Assembly (NCBI GenBank): GCA_013399875.1
Contig: VXAZ01008283.1
Coordinates: 806,001 to 870,000, forward strand
DNA: 64,000 nt
Direction: 5' to 3'
From: Gymnorhina tibicen
Taxonomy: Eukaryota; Chordata; Aves; Passeriformes; Artamidae
Positions 1 through 13,589 of this stretch are shown here, piece by piece. Positions within the stretch are counted from its first letter, which is position 1. Each line of letters starts with the position of its first letter. The notes beneath the pieces were generated by a model. That model did not search any database, was not told the origin of the DNA, and saw nothing but the letters and a program-made list of their open reading frames with translations. The translations under genes were made by a program, and so were the position numbers.

Positions 1-2660
1 GTTACTTGTTCTTCATTGAAACAGATTTTTAGGGTTATTTTAGACAATATTTTCACTGTTATGATAGTATGAAGTGATTTTTTTTTCATTTCAGAAATTT
101 TCTGACGTGGAAACCATCAACTCCCAAAGTTATAGGTGACTTTTTATTTTTTCCATATATGGAGAATTATTACATTTGTTGTGTTGTGAAATCCTATCTT
201 AGACAGTAACCATGCAAAGATAGATTCAAGTGAAATTCAGTTGCAGTCTGCAAAAAAATTCTCTTGGAGGATTTTATTTCATCTGACTTTTGATGTGTAG
301 AGTGTGGATGTATATATCTGAACTATTCATCCAAACCCTCTTTTACAGCTGATGAAAGGAAAGAGGCATTTCCAAGTGTGATTCATATAACTGTTTTTAG
401 ATATTTATTTTGGCATGAGATGAGCTGCCATCAAAGTGTCTATTTATTTTCATTAGCTGCTGTGAAGAGAGCAAAATCACTATCTCTGATGTAGATGTGC
501 ACTTGCTTCCTGTGGCTCCAGCAGGCTTTGCATTAGGTTTTAAACATGTGAAATTCTTTTCATAGTGCTGAAAAGAAAAACTGTTGAAGCATATAGGTAC
601 TACATACAGGAAGAATGCTTCATCAACCAGAAGTTCTGTATAAATTTGCGTGAGAAAAGCTGTGTGTTTCATTTGACGTTGGGTTAGGTGGCTATAATGA
701 GTCTTTTTGACACTGAGATTTATAAATCTGAAAAGATATCTTGTAGACAGTTATGAAAACTTTCTATATGCCTTTGCATCAGCATGTGGCAGAAATGGTC
801 CTTTGTGAATCTGCCTGTTTAACACATGTAAATCCTGTGGGATGTTATGGGCACTGCTTCCATCCGTCAGTCTTATGTAATGAGGTCTTTTTATTCCTCT
901 GACTGAATTCCTCTTCATGTTGGAACATGCCTTTTAGGAAATCTTTTAATTTTGTTTTTCAGGGTTAGTGAAGAACAGAGCTTAGTCCACAAATGAATAT
1001 TCTTTGCCTTGAAAGAACACAGGTGCTTTCTTCCCCACCTATAGATAGACTAAAAAGCTGGAAAACAAAAAGAGGAAAGGAAGGAAACTCATCATAAACT
1101 TCCTTGTCCTTTCCACTTCTCCAATGCAGCCCTAGAATCTTAGTCAGAAAGCAGCATAGTGCATATGCAATAGCTGTTTTTTCACTCTGTCATTTAACTT
1201 TTTTTTTTTTTGCAGTGGTTTCAAGCTCAGTCTTATCCTTTCATAACTGACAGAATTTGTTAGGGGCTACCTTGCTGCTGTGGAAATTTGCAGCACAACT
1301 ATTACAGATTAAAGGCATGGAAGGCAGTGCAAAACTGAGCCCAGAAGGAAATCAAAGGAATTTGTTTCTTGAGCTTTTTTCTTTAAAGTCTGTTTAAAAT
1401 AAGTCTTTGATATCTCCATATTTAGGTATATAAAATTTTTTAATCAGATGAGATAATTATTTTCTTAAGTAGTTAGGAATAAAAGTTATTATACTTCTCT
1501 ATGCAGAGAACATTTATCACACAGTAGCCTGTAGGCTGTCTCTTTAGGAAAAGTGAATTTAGTGTACAAAACAAAGCCAATGTTTACTAAATTAAATTCT
1601 CAATATCTTAACTTTTCTTTATTCTGAATTAAGCTGGCATGCAATATTTCTGTCCTAGCATAATGTCCTTCACATCATTTTTAATTATCATCATAACTTA
1701 ATCCCACCCTTCAGCTTGCTTATATAAAATATAAGCTCTGAAGCTTTTTCGACATGACAACTAAAGTATATGGCACACTGGTTAAAATTCTAGTCTGGTT
1801 ATAATTCTATTCTGGAAATGTTAGATGAAGAATTAGGGTCACATTCCCTTAAAATGTCAGGCATAACAAATCAACAGATATTTCCTAGGTATTGTTGAGA
1901 GAAGGTTTAACCATGACAATATCAGATGATATAATCAACTTTTTTCCTCCTGTCTGTAGCTATCAATAAGTATGTCATAACACATGATAATATGTATTGT
2001 AAAGCACATGTTATTCCATAGTCGTGCCCTTCATACTATTATTCCATCCTTTCTTTACAGGCTACAGAACCCTAAAATACAAGAAAAATAACAAAAGGTG
2101 TGAAAATTTAAGTCTGTGAAGGATCCAAATTCCCTCAGAGATCAGTCATTCTGTAGTAATAACATAAATGTCAAAAGATCCAATTAAAAATATTGCTTGT
2201 TTAAAAGTGTTGAGTTAGCTTAGAGGTCCTAGCAATGTACAATATGCTGTGTAACTTTTTCAGTGGTTTAGGATAAGTGTGCAAATAAGTCACTGGAATC
2301 TGGCAGAAATTAAGTGGATTAGATGCTGTTTCTTTGTTGCATGGATAACACACTTGTGATAGCCTTCTTTATGTTAGTGTGATACCATGATAAAAAAGAA
2401 AACAAGCATAGACCAAAAGAATAGGAACAAATAATGAACATTCATTTCTTGAAGAAGTCCTGTTAATATTTGCAGATCATTTAGTTTAAAAAGAAGAGGT
2501 GCAAGAGAAAAGTTAATATATACAAAGCCATTAATCTTTCAGTTCAAGGAAGACTTCTGTTTAGTCAACAGGAACATTTAGCATATGCTCCAACTGACTT
2601 AGAGAAATGTGGAAAAAAAATTGGGAAATCATATTTTAGTTTATAGTGTAAGTTTTGTAC
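1..2660. other. Unique AT-rich non-coding stretch
   Basis: No recognisable exon, RNA gene or transposon fragment was found on either strand. Open frames are short (91 codons at most, 397-672 minus) and resemble no family I know. A T-run at 1199-1211 ending in TGCAG looks like a splice acceptor tract but leads into no open coding frame. The stretch ends exactly where the 3.55-kb duplicated unit begins. Confidence 0.6.
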
Positions 2661-5600
2661 TTTCTCAGGTGGCAGAAGAACATGAAATATGTCAGAAAAG
2701 TTCCTGAAGAATACTCATGTCTGAATTAATTGAGAATTGTAGCTCAAAATGTGGTCCTTTCAGATACCACAGAGAGAAAGATAACACCAAATTGCCAACT
2801 ATTTTCTCAATTGCCTGTGTCACTTAGGGTAGTCCAAGTTGATGCTTAACCTTAATTTTCAGTTTCAGAAAATGAGGAAGTATGAGTATATTCATCTGAG
2901 TATGAAAGCAGAATAGAAAATACTTTCCATTATGAAAATCCTGCCCGAACAAACACTGCAAGTTGAAAAGTGGCTGCTAATCTGACTCAAACCTAAATCT
3001 ATTGAGGCAACCATGGAAGGAAGTCATTTAGAGATATGTTTTCTCTACAGTGATCCATGTGCCACAGTCTGACAGGAATTATTGATCTCACCTAACACGA
3101 TCCATGTAAAGGTCAGATACACAGCACTTTTCCTAGCTTCCTCTATATTCTGAGAAGAGAGGCTGGCCCTTCAGGAGGACACTCTGCCCAGTTCTGGATG
3201 CTTAGATATGTGCTTGGGTGTTGGTATTCATGACTTCTTCCATCTGAACTGCTGAGCTGGCTGTCACACAAGAAGGGCATCACCTATTTTCTCCAAGTAC
3301 ATTTTAACAGGGAGAATGGGCCCGATTTTCAGTGCAACTGATGAAAAGGGCTCTCTTCAAGTTCTGAAAAATAAAAAGAGATTTTTTTTGAACTTACAGT
3401 ACATCCTCTGCTTCTCTAGGTAAAATCCAAATTCAGTTAAGACTGAAATACAAGGAGCTAAGAATGAAGTTGTCTAGTAAATGCACACTAGGACAAGTGA
3501 AAACCTACATTAAGAGAAAGTATGACATATAAAACTTACATTAAGAGAAACTTAACTTGAGATCCTATTTTTTATTGGATATAGGTAAAACATTTAACCT
3601 AAGTCAGTTTTCTGGTTTTGAGGCTTAAGTGAATTAAAAGACTGCACAAGAAGTGCCTGTTTGGTTTTTTTAACAAAGTTTCACACCAGTTTTTGTGAAT
3701 GTTAGACATTGGGACTAGCAATTTCTCCTTTTCGTCCACTCCAGCAATGGCAGTGACAATAAAAATAGTCTAGAAAGTTTCAAAATCCCATTTTTCCACT
3801 CTTGAAAATAAGCCTTAGGCTTTTGAACTGCTCAGGCATATTTGGAAATATCAATCATCCTTCTCATGCTTTTTTATCCTCCTTTGGTTACTCAAGATCC
3901 CCTAATTGTTAAAAAAAGCCACATTTGCAGTATGCAATATCCATATCTGTTGTCTGTATTTCCCAGTTGCAGAACTGAGATATATATATATATATATATG
4001 AATAAATACAGTGCATTGATATATCTAGTATATGCTTTAGTTGTTGGGGTTTTTTTTTTATTTTTTTCCCCTGTGAACAGAATAAATTAATCTGAAAGAA
4101 ATTTCCCAGTAAAACTGGGCTAGAGAAGTATTAGCCCCTAATGGTCCTTAATGCAGTGTAGTTTAGTATTAATTACTCACTACTGAGGAGTCTGGACTGC
4201 ATTCAGTGCACACATTAATTCCCATCACTTATGTGCTCTGAAGGCACAGCACTACAGGCATTAGGATTTAGATATTTCTCTTCTCCTGTTTTGTCTGTTC
4301 ATGGACTTAGAGTAGGACCAATATTCCTCATGAGTTACAAGCCATTGAAAATAATCACAGAATTTCTTCCACACCTCTGTTCCTTCCAGCTCAAGCAGAT
4401 TTTGGAGCACTATTCATATGATTAGAACCCAGGTATTATTTTAACTCACCTTTTTATTCTGCAAAATGATAACCTCACTTCAGAATTTACTGCAGTATTT
4501 CTACCTGACATTTTAAGAACATGAACTTCTGATGGCCTTTTCTGACAAGCATATAAAGAAGACTTATTTTGAAGACTTTGTGTTAAATTGGGATAAAATC
4601 AGCTAATAAATTTAAAAGGTGCTAATAATTTTCTAAGAAGCTGATGTGGCAGACCTGTAAAATAAGGGAACTGAAGAACTCTCCATTCCTTAAACACGGG
4701 ATGATGAACAAATGTCAAATCCATTGTTAATATGAAACCCTGTATCGGCTTAATATAAAATTTCATGTTTGATTTACAAATTCATTATATATCAAAGCTA
4801 AAAGAATGAAGGAATGAAATTACAAATATCTTTGAAAAGGAATGAAACATCAGCTAACAATTTCGTGGTGCTGCTAAGTTATTAGAAAGTCAAGCATCTG
4901 AGAGTTTTAAAAGCATCCCATGATAATGAATACTAACTAGAGAATTAAAATGATATATAAATTCAGTGTCAATTGATATAAAAAAATGTCAAAAAGATCC
5001 TTAAATATCTAGATATAATACTAGACTAAATATAAATGAAATAACAATTTCCATTTAGGAAAAATAATTATAGTATTTCAATGGAAATATACACTTCTGA
5101 GCAGGAACCAGCAAAGTAAACTGACTCACAAGAAGTGAAGAGGAGATAAACAAGCAAATGGCATTCTATCATTGTAAAAAGCAATGTCTGCATCTTGGGT
5201 ACTGTTTTACTGCTTCCTCAGACAAGGATGGCAAGGGTAGCTAAACAGACTGAGTGGCTTCAGTTGAGGAGTTGCTAAGGGGATGACATAATTTATACTG
5301 GAAAAAATGGTCACACAAAGAATATGAGCAAAGTCTGTAGAACCCTGAAGAACCTGAAAAAGCTACTCAGAGACTTTTTTACTGCCTTTTCGTAAACCAG
5401 AAAGAACTTGTCTGAAATTAGGCTGATCCAGGACAAGTTTGTATAAAATTCTTTGACATGATACATTGTGGATGCTGAAATTTTGATACAGATTTTGAAA
5501 TTAGGTGCATGAATTAGCCAAAGAAAAATTCCTCACGAGCTGATAAGGCAACAACTGCCTCTCTAGCCTCGGATTCCTGAACTTTGCTAGAGGCAAATAC

Positions 5601-6210
5601 TGGGAAAGTATCACTTACTGCTTGTCATGTTCTTATATCTGTCTTTTATACCTGCTATTGTCTACTACCATAGACAGAGTCTATGGATACACTAACATTT
5701 TTTCTGATCCAGCTTGATCATTTTTATGTTAACTTCTTTCTTCTGCTTGAAATAATCTGCTTTAACAGTCCATAAGCTCAGTCCTTTTTAGTTTGTTGAC
5801 ATCTCTAGAGATAGCTTTTTCAATCCAAAAATTAACAGCTAAAGCATAAGATTTAAACAAGATTTTCCCAGTACCAGAAAAATCAATTTAAACAATTACT
5901 TTGCTATATACCATAAATATTTTTATATTAATGATCACATATATCTCAACCAAGCTGGCTGACAAAAACGAGTGTATGATTTTGATTTGAAGCTTTTCAA
6001 ATACATAGACACAGTTCTTGCTTTCCTAGGGAGCCCATTGGTATTTAGTGGTATTGAAGGGACTGAGGGGTACTTTCCCCAGGTAACATTTGGCCTTTAC
6101 AGGTGTACGGGTTGCTAATCTCTTTATGGACAGTTTGGGGTTGATGGAGTTATTAGACAGAGCTTTAATTTGCTTGCACTTAAAACATGTATAACAGTTA
6201 GGGCCTATAG
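2661..6210. repeat. 3550-bp direct repeat, copy 1
   Basis: This segment recurs at 6212-9761 at a constant offset of 3551 with no indels that I can find, including identical (TA)n and poly-T runs. I count eight substitutions by eye (positions 3377, 3399, 5407, 5537, 5570, 5749, 5894, 6051). It contains no recognised gene or transposon, and the 82- and 64-codon frames inside it are simply carried along in both copies. It ends in a 65-bp unit that is itself tandemly repeated after copy 2. The single N right after this copy points to a contig join, so a false duplication from two haplotypes is more likely than a real segmental duplication. Confidence 0.95.
3981..3999. repeat. (TA)n microsatellite, copy 1
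   Basis: A run of alternating T and A of about 19 bases. The matching run in the second 3.55-kb copy (7532-7550) has the same length, which is unusual for two long-separated copies of a fast-mutating dinucleotide tract. Confidence 0.9.
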
Positions 6211-6211
6211 N
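6211..6211. other. Single ambiguous base (N) at repeat junction
   Basis: The only non-ACGT base in the window lies exactly between the two 3550-bp copies. It probably marks a contig join or gap filler rather than a random base-call failure. Confidence 0.95.
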
Positions 6212-9200
6212 TTTCTCAGGTGGCAGAAGAACATGAAATATGTCAGAAAAGTTCCTGAAGAATACTCATGTCTGAATTAATTGAGAATTGTAGCTCAAAA
6301 TGTGGTCCTTTCAGATACCACAGAGAGAAAGATAACACCAAATTGCCAACTATTTTCTCAATTGCCTGTGTCACTTAGGGTAGTCCAAGTTGATGCTTAA
6401 CCTTAATTTTCAGTTTCAGAAAATGAGGAAGTATGAGTATATTCATCTGAGTATGAAAGCAGAATAGAAAATACTTTCCATTATGAAAATCCTGCCCGAA
6501 CAAACACTGCAAGTTGAAAAGTGGCTGCTAATCTGACTCAAACCTAAATCTATTGAGGCAACCATGGAAGGAAGTCATTTAGAGATATGTTTTCTCTACA
6601 GTGATCCATGTGCCACAGTCTGACAGGAATTATTGATCTCACCTAACACGATCCATGTAAAGGTCAGATACACAGCACTTTTCCTAGCTTCCTCTATATT
6701 CTGAGAAGAGAGGCTGGCCCTTCAGGAGGACACTCTGCCCAGTTCTGGATGCTTAGATATGTGCTTGGGTGTTGGTATTCATGACTTCTTCCATCTGAAC
6801 TGCTGAGCTGGCTGTCACACAAGAAGGGCATCACCTATTTTCTCCAAGTACATTTTAACAGGGAGAATGGGCCCGATTTTCAGTGCAACTGATGAAAAGG
6901 GCTCTCTTCAAGTTCTGAAAAATAAAAGGAGATTTTTTTTGAACTTACACTACATCCTCTGCTTCTCTAGGTAAAATCCAAATTCAGTTAAGACTGAAAT
7001 ACAAGGAGCTAAGAATGAAGTTGTCTAGTAAATGCACACTAGGACAAGTGAAAACCTACATTAAGAGAAAGTATGACATATAAAACTTACATTAAGAGAA
7101 ACTTAACTTGAGATCCTATTTTTTATTGGATATAGGTAAAACATTTAACCTAAGTCAGTTTTCTGGTTTTGAGGCTTAAGTGAATTAAAAGACTGCACAA
7201 GAAGTGCCTGTTTGGTTTTTTTAACAAAGTTTCACACCAGTTTTTGTGAATGTTAGACATTGGGACTAGCAATTTCTCCTTTTCGTCCACTCCAGCAATG
7301 GCAGTGACAATAAAAATAGTCTAGAAAGTTTCAAAATCCCATTTTTCCACTCTTGAAAATAAGCCTTAGGCTTTTGAACTGCTCAGGCATATTTGGAAAT
7401 ATCAATCATCCTTCTCATGCTTTTTTATCCTCCTTTGGTTACTCAAGATCCCCTAATTGTTAAAAAAAGCCACATTTGCAGTATGCAATATCCATATCTG
7501 TTGTCTGTATTTCCCAGTTGCAGAACTGAGATATATATATATATATATATGAATAAATACAGTGCATTGATATATCTAGTATATGCTTTAGTTGTTGGGG
7601 TTTTTTTTTTATTTTTTTCCCCTGTGAACAGAATAAATTAATCTGAAAGAAATTTCCCAGTAAAACTGGGCTAGAGAAGTATTAGCCCCTAATGGTCCTT
7701 AATGCAGTGTAGTTTAGTATTAATTACTCACTACTGAGGAGTCTGGACTGCATTCAGTGCACACATTAATTCCCATCACTTATGTGCTCTGAAGGCACAG
7801 CACTACAGGCATTAGGATTTAGATATTTCTCTTCTCCTGTTTTGTCTGTTCATGGACTTAGAGTAGGACCAATATTCCTCATGAGTTACAAGCCATTGAA
7901 AATAATCACAGAATTTCTTCCACACCTCTGTTCCTTCCAGCTCAAGCAGATTTTGGAGCACTATTCATATGATTAGAACCCAGGTATTATTTTAACTCAC
8001 CTTTTTATTCTGCAAAATGATAACCTCACTTCAGAATTTACTGCAGTATTTCTACCTGACATTTTAAGAACATGAACTTCTGATGGCCTTTTCTGACAAG
8101 CATATAAAGAAGACTTATTTTGAAGACTTTGTGTTAAATTGGGATAAAATCAGCTAATAAATTTAAAAGGTGCTAATAATTTTCTAAGAAGCTGATGTGG
8201 CAGACCTGTAAAATAAGGGAACTGAAGAACTCTCCATTCCTTAAACACGGGATGATGAACAAATGTCAAATCCATTGTTAATATGAAACCCTGTATCGGC
8301 TTAATATAAAATTTCATGTTTGATTTACAAATTCATTATATATCAAAGCTAAAAGAATGAAGGAATGAAATTACAAATATCTTTGAAAAGGAATGAAACA
8401 TCAGCTAACAATTTCGTGGTGCTGCTAAGTTATTAGAAAGTCAAGCATCTGAGAGTTTTAAAAGCATCCCATGATAATGAATACTAACTAGAGAATTAAA
8501 ATGATATATAAATTCAGTGTCAATTGATATAAAAAAATGTCAAAAAGATCCTTAAATATCTAGATATAATACTAGACTAAATATAAATGAAATAACAATT
8601 TCCATTTAGGAAAAATAATTATAGTATTTCAATGGAAATATACACTTCTGAGCAGGAACCAGCAAAGTAAACTGACTCACAAGAAGTGAAGAGGAGATAA
8701 ACAAGCAAATGGCATTCTATCATTGTAAAAAGCAATGTCTGCATCTTGGGTACTGTTTTACTGCTTCCTCAGACAAGGATGGCAAGGGTAGCTAAACAGA
8801 CTGAGTGGCTTCAGTTGAGGAGTTGCTAAGGGGATGACATAATTTATACTGGAAAAAATGGTCACACAAAGAATATGAGCAAAGTCTGTAGAACCCTGAA
8901 GAACCTGAAAAAGCTACTCAGAGACTTTTTTACTGCCTTTTCGTAAACCAGAAAGAATTTGTCTGAAATTAGGCTGATCCAGGACAAGTTTGTATAAAAT
9001 TCTTTGACATGATACATTGTGGATGCTGAAATTTTGATACAGATTTTGAAATTAGGTGCATGAATTAGCCAAAGAAAAATTCCTCACCAGCTGATAAGGC
9101 AACAACTGCCTCTCTAGCCTGGGATTCCTGAACTTTGCTAGAGGCAAATACTGGGAAAGTATCACTTACTGCTTGTCATGTTCTTATATCTGTCTTTTAT

Positions 9201-9761
9201 ACCTGCTATTGTCTACTACCATAGACAGAGTCTATGGATACACTAACATTTTTTCTGATCCAGCTTGATCATTTTTATGTTAACTTCTTTCTTCTGCTTA
9301 AAATAATCTGCTTTAACAGTCCATAAGCTCAGTCCTTTTTAGTTTGTTGACATCTCTAGAGATAGCTTTTTCAATCCAAAAATTAACAGCTAAAGCATAA
9401 GATTTAAACAAGATTTTCCCAGTACCAGAAAAATCAATTTAAACTATTACTTTGCTATATACCATAAATATTTTTATATTAATGATCACATATATCTCAA
9501 CCAAGCTGGCTGACAAAAACGAGTGTATGATTTTGATTTGAAGCTTTTCAAATACATAGACACAGTTCTTGCTTTCCTAGGGAGCCCATTGGTATTTAGT
9601 GATATTGAAGGGACTGAGGGGTACTTTCCCCAGGTAACATTTGGCCTTTACAGGTGTACGGGTTGCTAATCTCTTTATGGACAGTTTGGGGTTGATGGAG
9701 TTATTAGACAGAGCTTTAATTTGCTTGCACTTAAAACATGTATAACAGTTAGGGCCTATAG
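6212..9761. repeat. 3550-bp direct repeat, copy 2
   Basis: Collinear with 2661-6210. Substitutions relative to copy 1 fall at 6928, 6950, 8958, 9088, 9121, 9300, 9445 and 9602. The copy is continuous with unique DNA on its right side through an extra 65-bp tail unit, while copy 1 is continuous with unique DNA on its left. That is the arrangement expected if two overlapping contigs were placed end to end. Confidence 0.95.
7532..7550. repeat. (TA)n microsatellite, copy 2
   Basis: Same length as the counterpart at 3981-3999 in the first 3.55-kb copy. Confidence 0.9.
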
Positions 9762-9826
9762 GGAGTTATTAGACAGAGCTTTAATTTGCTTGCACTTAAA
9801 ACATGTATAACAATTAGGGCCTATAG
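9697..9826. repeat. 65-bp tandem duplication
   Basis: Two adjacent 65-bp units, 9697-9761 and 9762-9826, begin with GGAGTTATTAGACAG and end with GGGCCTATAG. They differ at one visible base (CAGTTAG against CAATTAG). The unit also occurs once at 6146-6210, directly before the N. A short-read assembler could stop at such a repeat, which fits a contig ending at 6210. Confidence 0.93.
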
Positions 9827-12800
9827 CCCTTCTTCCCACATCATTCTGATAAGGGCTTCTGAAGAGTGTTTTTGCTCACATCCTGCCTGAGTGCCATATT
9901 TTCTTTTGCCAATGGAAGTCAGTTGAAGTGGGACTGGAGGACACACAACACTTTGACCATAGTCTGTGTATATGTAAAAATGCACACCCAAGTCAGGACT
10001 CCTAAGGCCTCCTTGTGCCCCGTAAGTGTATGTATGTAGCTTGATATATATGACTACTCAAAGGCACTAAATTTTTGGAGGGAGGTCAAATATATTACAT
10101 GGCCTTATATTAGTATTCTAATTCAATCAGCTACGTTTGTTGTTCAAACAGATATTATATTAGATTCTGATCCAAAGCCTCAAGGCAAAAGAAAAAATAA
10201 AAACATGGATAGGGAATAAAAGGACATCAGACCCCAAAAGAATGGCTTCTTTTCAGGATTACTATGTTTTCCATGCAGACAGCTTGAAGGAAAAGGAAGA
10301 TGGATCAGAATAAGTCTTTACTTACAGGCTATTTTCGTACAAATCTCTTCTCTAAAGAGATCTCAGTAAGCCAGATGTAGCATTACATTCACACTTTATG
10401 TAGGATCATCTTATTTAATTTCTGAGGTTATTTTACTGAAACTAGGCGAAGAACAGCTTACAGACCTCAAGGTGATTTGACACATAAAACATTAAAGAGC
10501 AAGAACATAGCACATGAGATAATCCTTTGGTAAAGAAACCAGAAAAGAGTCCCACGCACAACATCTCTTTATTTTCAGAGATGCAATTTGTTCACAAATT
10601 TCGCAACAAACATAAACTCCTTTTCTGTCTTGTTGATATTTCTATAAGCTCTCGTCTGCAAACAGTAAACAATCTTAGTTTTGTCTAAGAAGAAATACAG
10701 TAAATCACTCCTCCACTTTCAAAGTCCTTTCACTCCTTACGTTTATAAAACCTACACTGAGCTGTGACTGAAATCTATGGGATCTTTACCATTTCTTAAA
10801 GTAAAGCAGGATTAAGTTGGTATTGATTCAGTGTGATCAATATGTATGATGCTTCTGCAGTTACAAAGCTTCTTCAGACTTGTTTTTATAGCTGACTGTA
10901 GGAATAGAACAACAAAAATCTGCATTTCTTCTCACACCACTCCACAAATATTACGTCCATCAAATTTCCCTTTTCCATTGTCAGATCTAAACAGAGCCGT
11001 TTTGGTATGAGATTACTGATGCTGACATTATCCAATCACATATAAAGCCAACCTCAACATCTTGAAAGCAACTTTAAAAAATGAAAATAAAACATGGCTT
11101 CAATTCTGAATAGAATAGCAATCAATCTGTTTTATGTGTATGCCAGAAAGCACAATTCTAACCTGCTTTCACAGAGGGGAATTTGGTGATGTGTGTTACT
11201 GCCCTGAGGCCTATTTTCACATACTGTACAGCTGTGACTATGAAGTGTTGTACAAAAATATTTAGTTTTGCAGTGCCTTAGGGGACTTACTTTTAATGGA
11301 GTCATTGGGCAAGTTCTGTATTTCTCCATTAAAAAGGGCACAGTTTTTCTGAGTTTATAAATAGCTGTGGGTCTCTTTTATTTAATATTATATAGTCATA
11401 TGCTAGCTCTCTGTTTCATTCTTCTGTGTAATGGTTATTTGTATTCCGTTGTTACTAAAGTAGGATAGATGCAAGCATACAGCATGATACAGAATTACTG
11501 AAGATTACACTGATTTAGAATTTCTAACCAGTATCACTTCATCACCCTACTGATCCTACAAGATGCCTGCAAAAAAACCTGAATTTGAGTCCTAGCATTT
11601 TCCATTAAAATTTACTCTGATAAAGTAGACTATAGTCATTAGGCAAGTTTCTACATAGTATGAACAGGTGGTGGCCTCAATCTGCTCAATATATTCTGAC
11701 ACACCGAGAACCAGACTGCAACACTCACCCACCCTGGGAGCACAATTTTTTCTACAAAAGCTCTTTATCCACTGGAATTTCTTGTTGAGTAACAGACTGC
11801 AGTGCTTCATAGCTTGAGTGTAGAATAACTTGGCGTATATGAGATGCTGGTATTTGGATTTTTGATTAGCTCTCTGAAAAATGGTATATTTTCTTGTTGC
11901 ATTGCTGTAAATTTGTCATTATCCCCTTTTCCCTCCCTCACTCTTAAGGGCAGATGAAAATAAAGAACCTTACATGGGATTACATATAGCTACTTATAGT
12001 CTAAGCAGCCCTGCACACCTGCCAAATAAGGGATAATATATGTGCTACCCACTTATATCCCTCCTACCATCATGGAGTGCTGTGGTGGCTTGGGGTTTTT
12101 TTGCCTTTTGATGGAATTCTTTGAACTCTCTTCTGCCAAGGAGTATTTGTGTAATTTTCAATTTTGCTTTTGCAGCTTCTCACGTCACATTCAGGTTGGG
12201 GTTTTTTTTGATGTAATGGAATAATAGTAGTTTGTTAGCAGAATGTGGTTTTATTCTTAATAATACATGTGATACTTTTTCTTACCTCTCTTTTTCAGTT
12301 CCTTGATTTTTAATTTTGTTGTTATATTTTGGCAGGCAAAGAAAGGGATGGCATGGTTACCAAATCTTTGGAGTAGAAGGGAGTAGAGGAGAACGTTAAT
12401 GTAGGAAATTCAGGTTTAGAATCATGAAATCTGAAAGAGAAAGGGGACTCAATATGGCAGAAATATTAAATGCATGATTCTCGCTATTGATATTGGAATT
12501 AAATATGAAACATATAAGGGAATTTGAGAACTGAGCTGTGAAAGAAGGTACTAAGCAACTCTTACAGAAAAATGGCTTGTAATTTTGTGATTGGAGAAAA
12601 CCTGAGGATGCAGCATTATGAGAACATAACACTGGAAGTACAATCTTTCTCCTCTGAGAAATAAACATTAAGGAACTAACATAGATAAGACAGGGAGGTG
12701 TGATGAAGGTGCCTCATCAAGAGAAGGATTATGAAGCTGAGAGAGAGACTTCATTTCCCATGACAGGGGATAGAACACAGTGTGAAGTAACATTTTCTGA

Positions 12801-13589
12801 GCTAAGAAACATATTACTGGGACAGGTAAAATTTAGACTGTGATCTTAACCTTACTTGCTGTGATTACAAAACCCTTTAACACATTTTATTCTGTACAGT
12901 GAAGATGGATGTATAGCAGGCACCTAATCCTGAAAATGATGTGTTAGGATTACATACACTGAAATGGAACCATTAGCTGAACAGAGCAAAATATTATACA
13001 ATTTATACTGGCTTTATAAGATAAAGCATACACTTACTCATCTCCACTTGTGTCAAATAAATAAACTTCAGTGCTATTAGGAATCAGCTACTAAGTGACG
13101 GTAAGGTTGTCCTGAACCTAAAAGTAAAGATTGACAAAGCATTGACTTCAGAAAATTTGGGTCATGGAAAAAAATGAATAGTCTGAAGTGCCCTATCAAT
13201 ACCCATGATGAAAATCTGGAGTAATCCCACTTCTACTAAACATGTTAAAATCAAACACTGCATCTTAACACTGTTGCCAGTTTTAATCCACCTTTATTAA
13301 TAAGAGCTTACTTGGGTCATAATCAAAGTCACTGCTGGTGTAAGTGTAAAAATATTAAATCAGTTTTTAAAAAGGAATAATTCAGAAGAATTTACTAGTA
13401 CAGTCTATACTTTAACAATACTGTAGAAATAAAGAAATAATTTAGTTTAAAAAGGAAAGTTTTCCATAAAATTCTTGTTGAGCTCTTTAGAGTCAGTTGC
13501 ATATTCCTTTTCATATGCTTGTCACGAGGCTGGAAATTTTTGCTAACCTCAGGGTAGATATAAAAGATGTAGTGCATTCTCTGCGTCTC
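9827..13589. other. Non-coding stretch, no recognised element
   Basis: AT-rich DNA with only short open frames (90 codons at most). I recognise no transposon or exon. T- and G-rich patches near 12090 and 12200 are low complexity. Confidence 0.55.

Noticed and set aside
1199..1216. T-run followed by TGCAG, like a splice acceptor
   Set aside because: No open reading frame or donor site follows that would make an exon. Poly-T plus AG is common by chance in AT-rich DNA.
3842..4090. 82-codon frame repeated identically at 7393-7641
   Set aside because: Its repetition is due to the 3.55-kb duplication. It runs through (TA)n and poly-T and encodes low-complexity residues.
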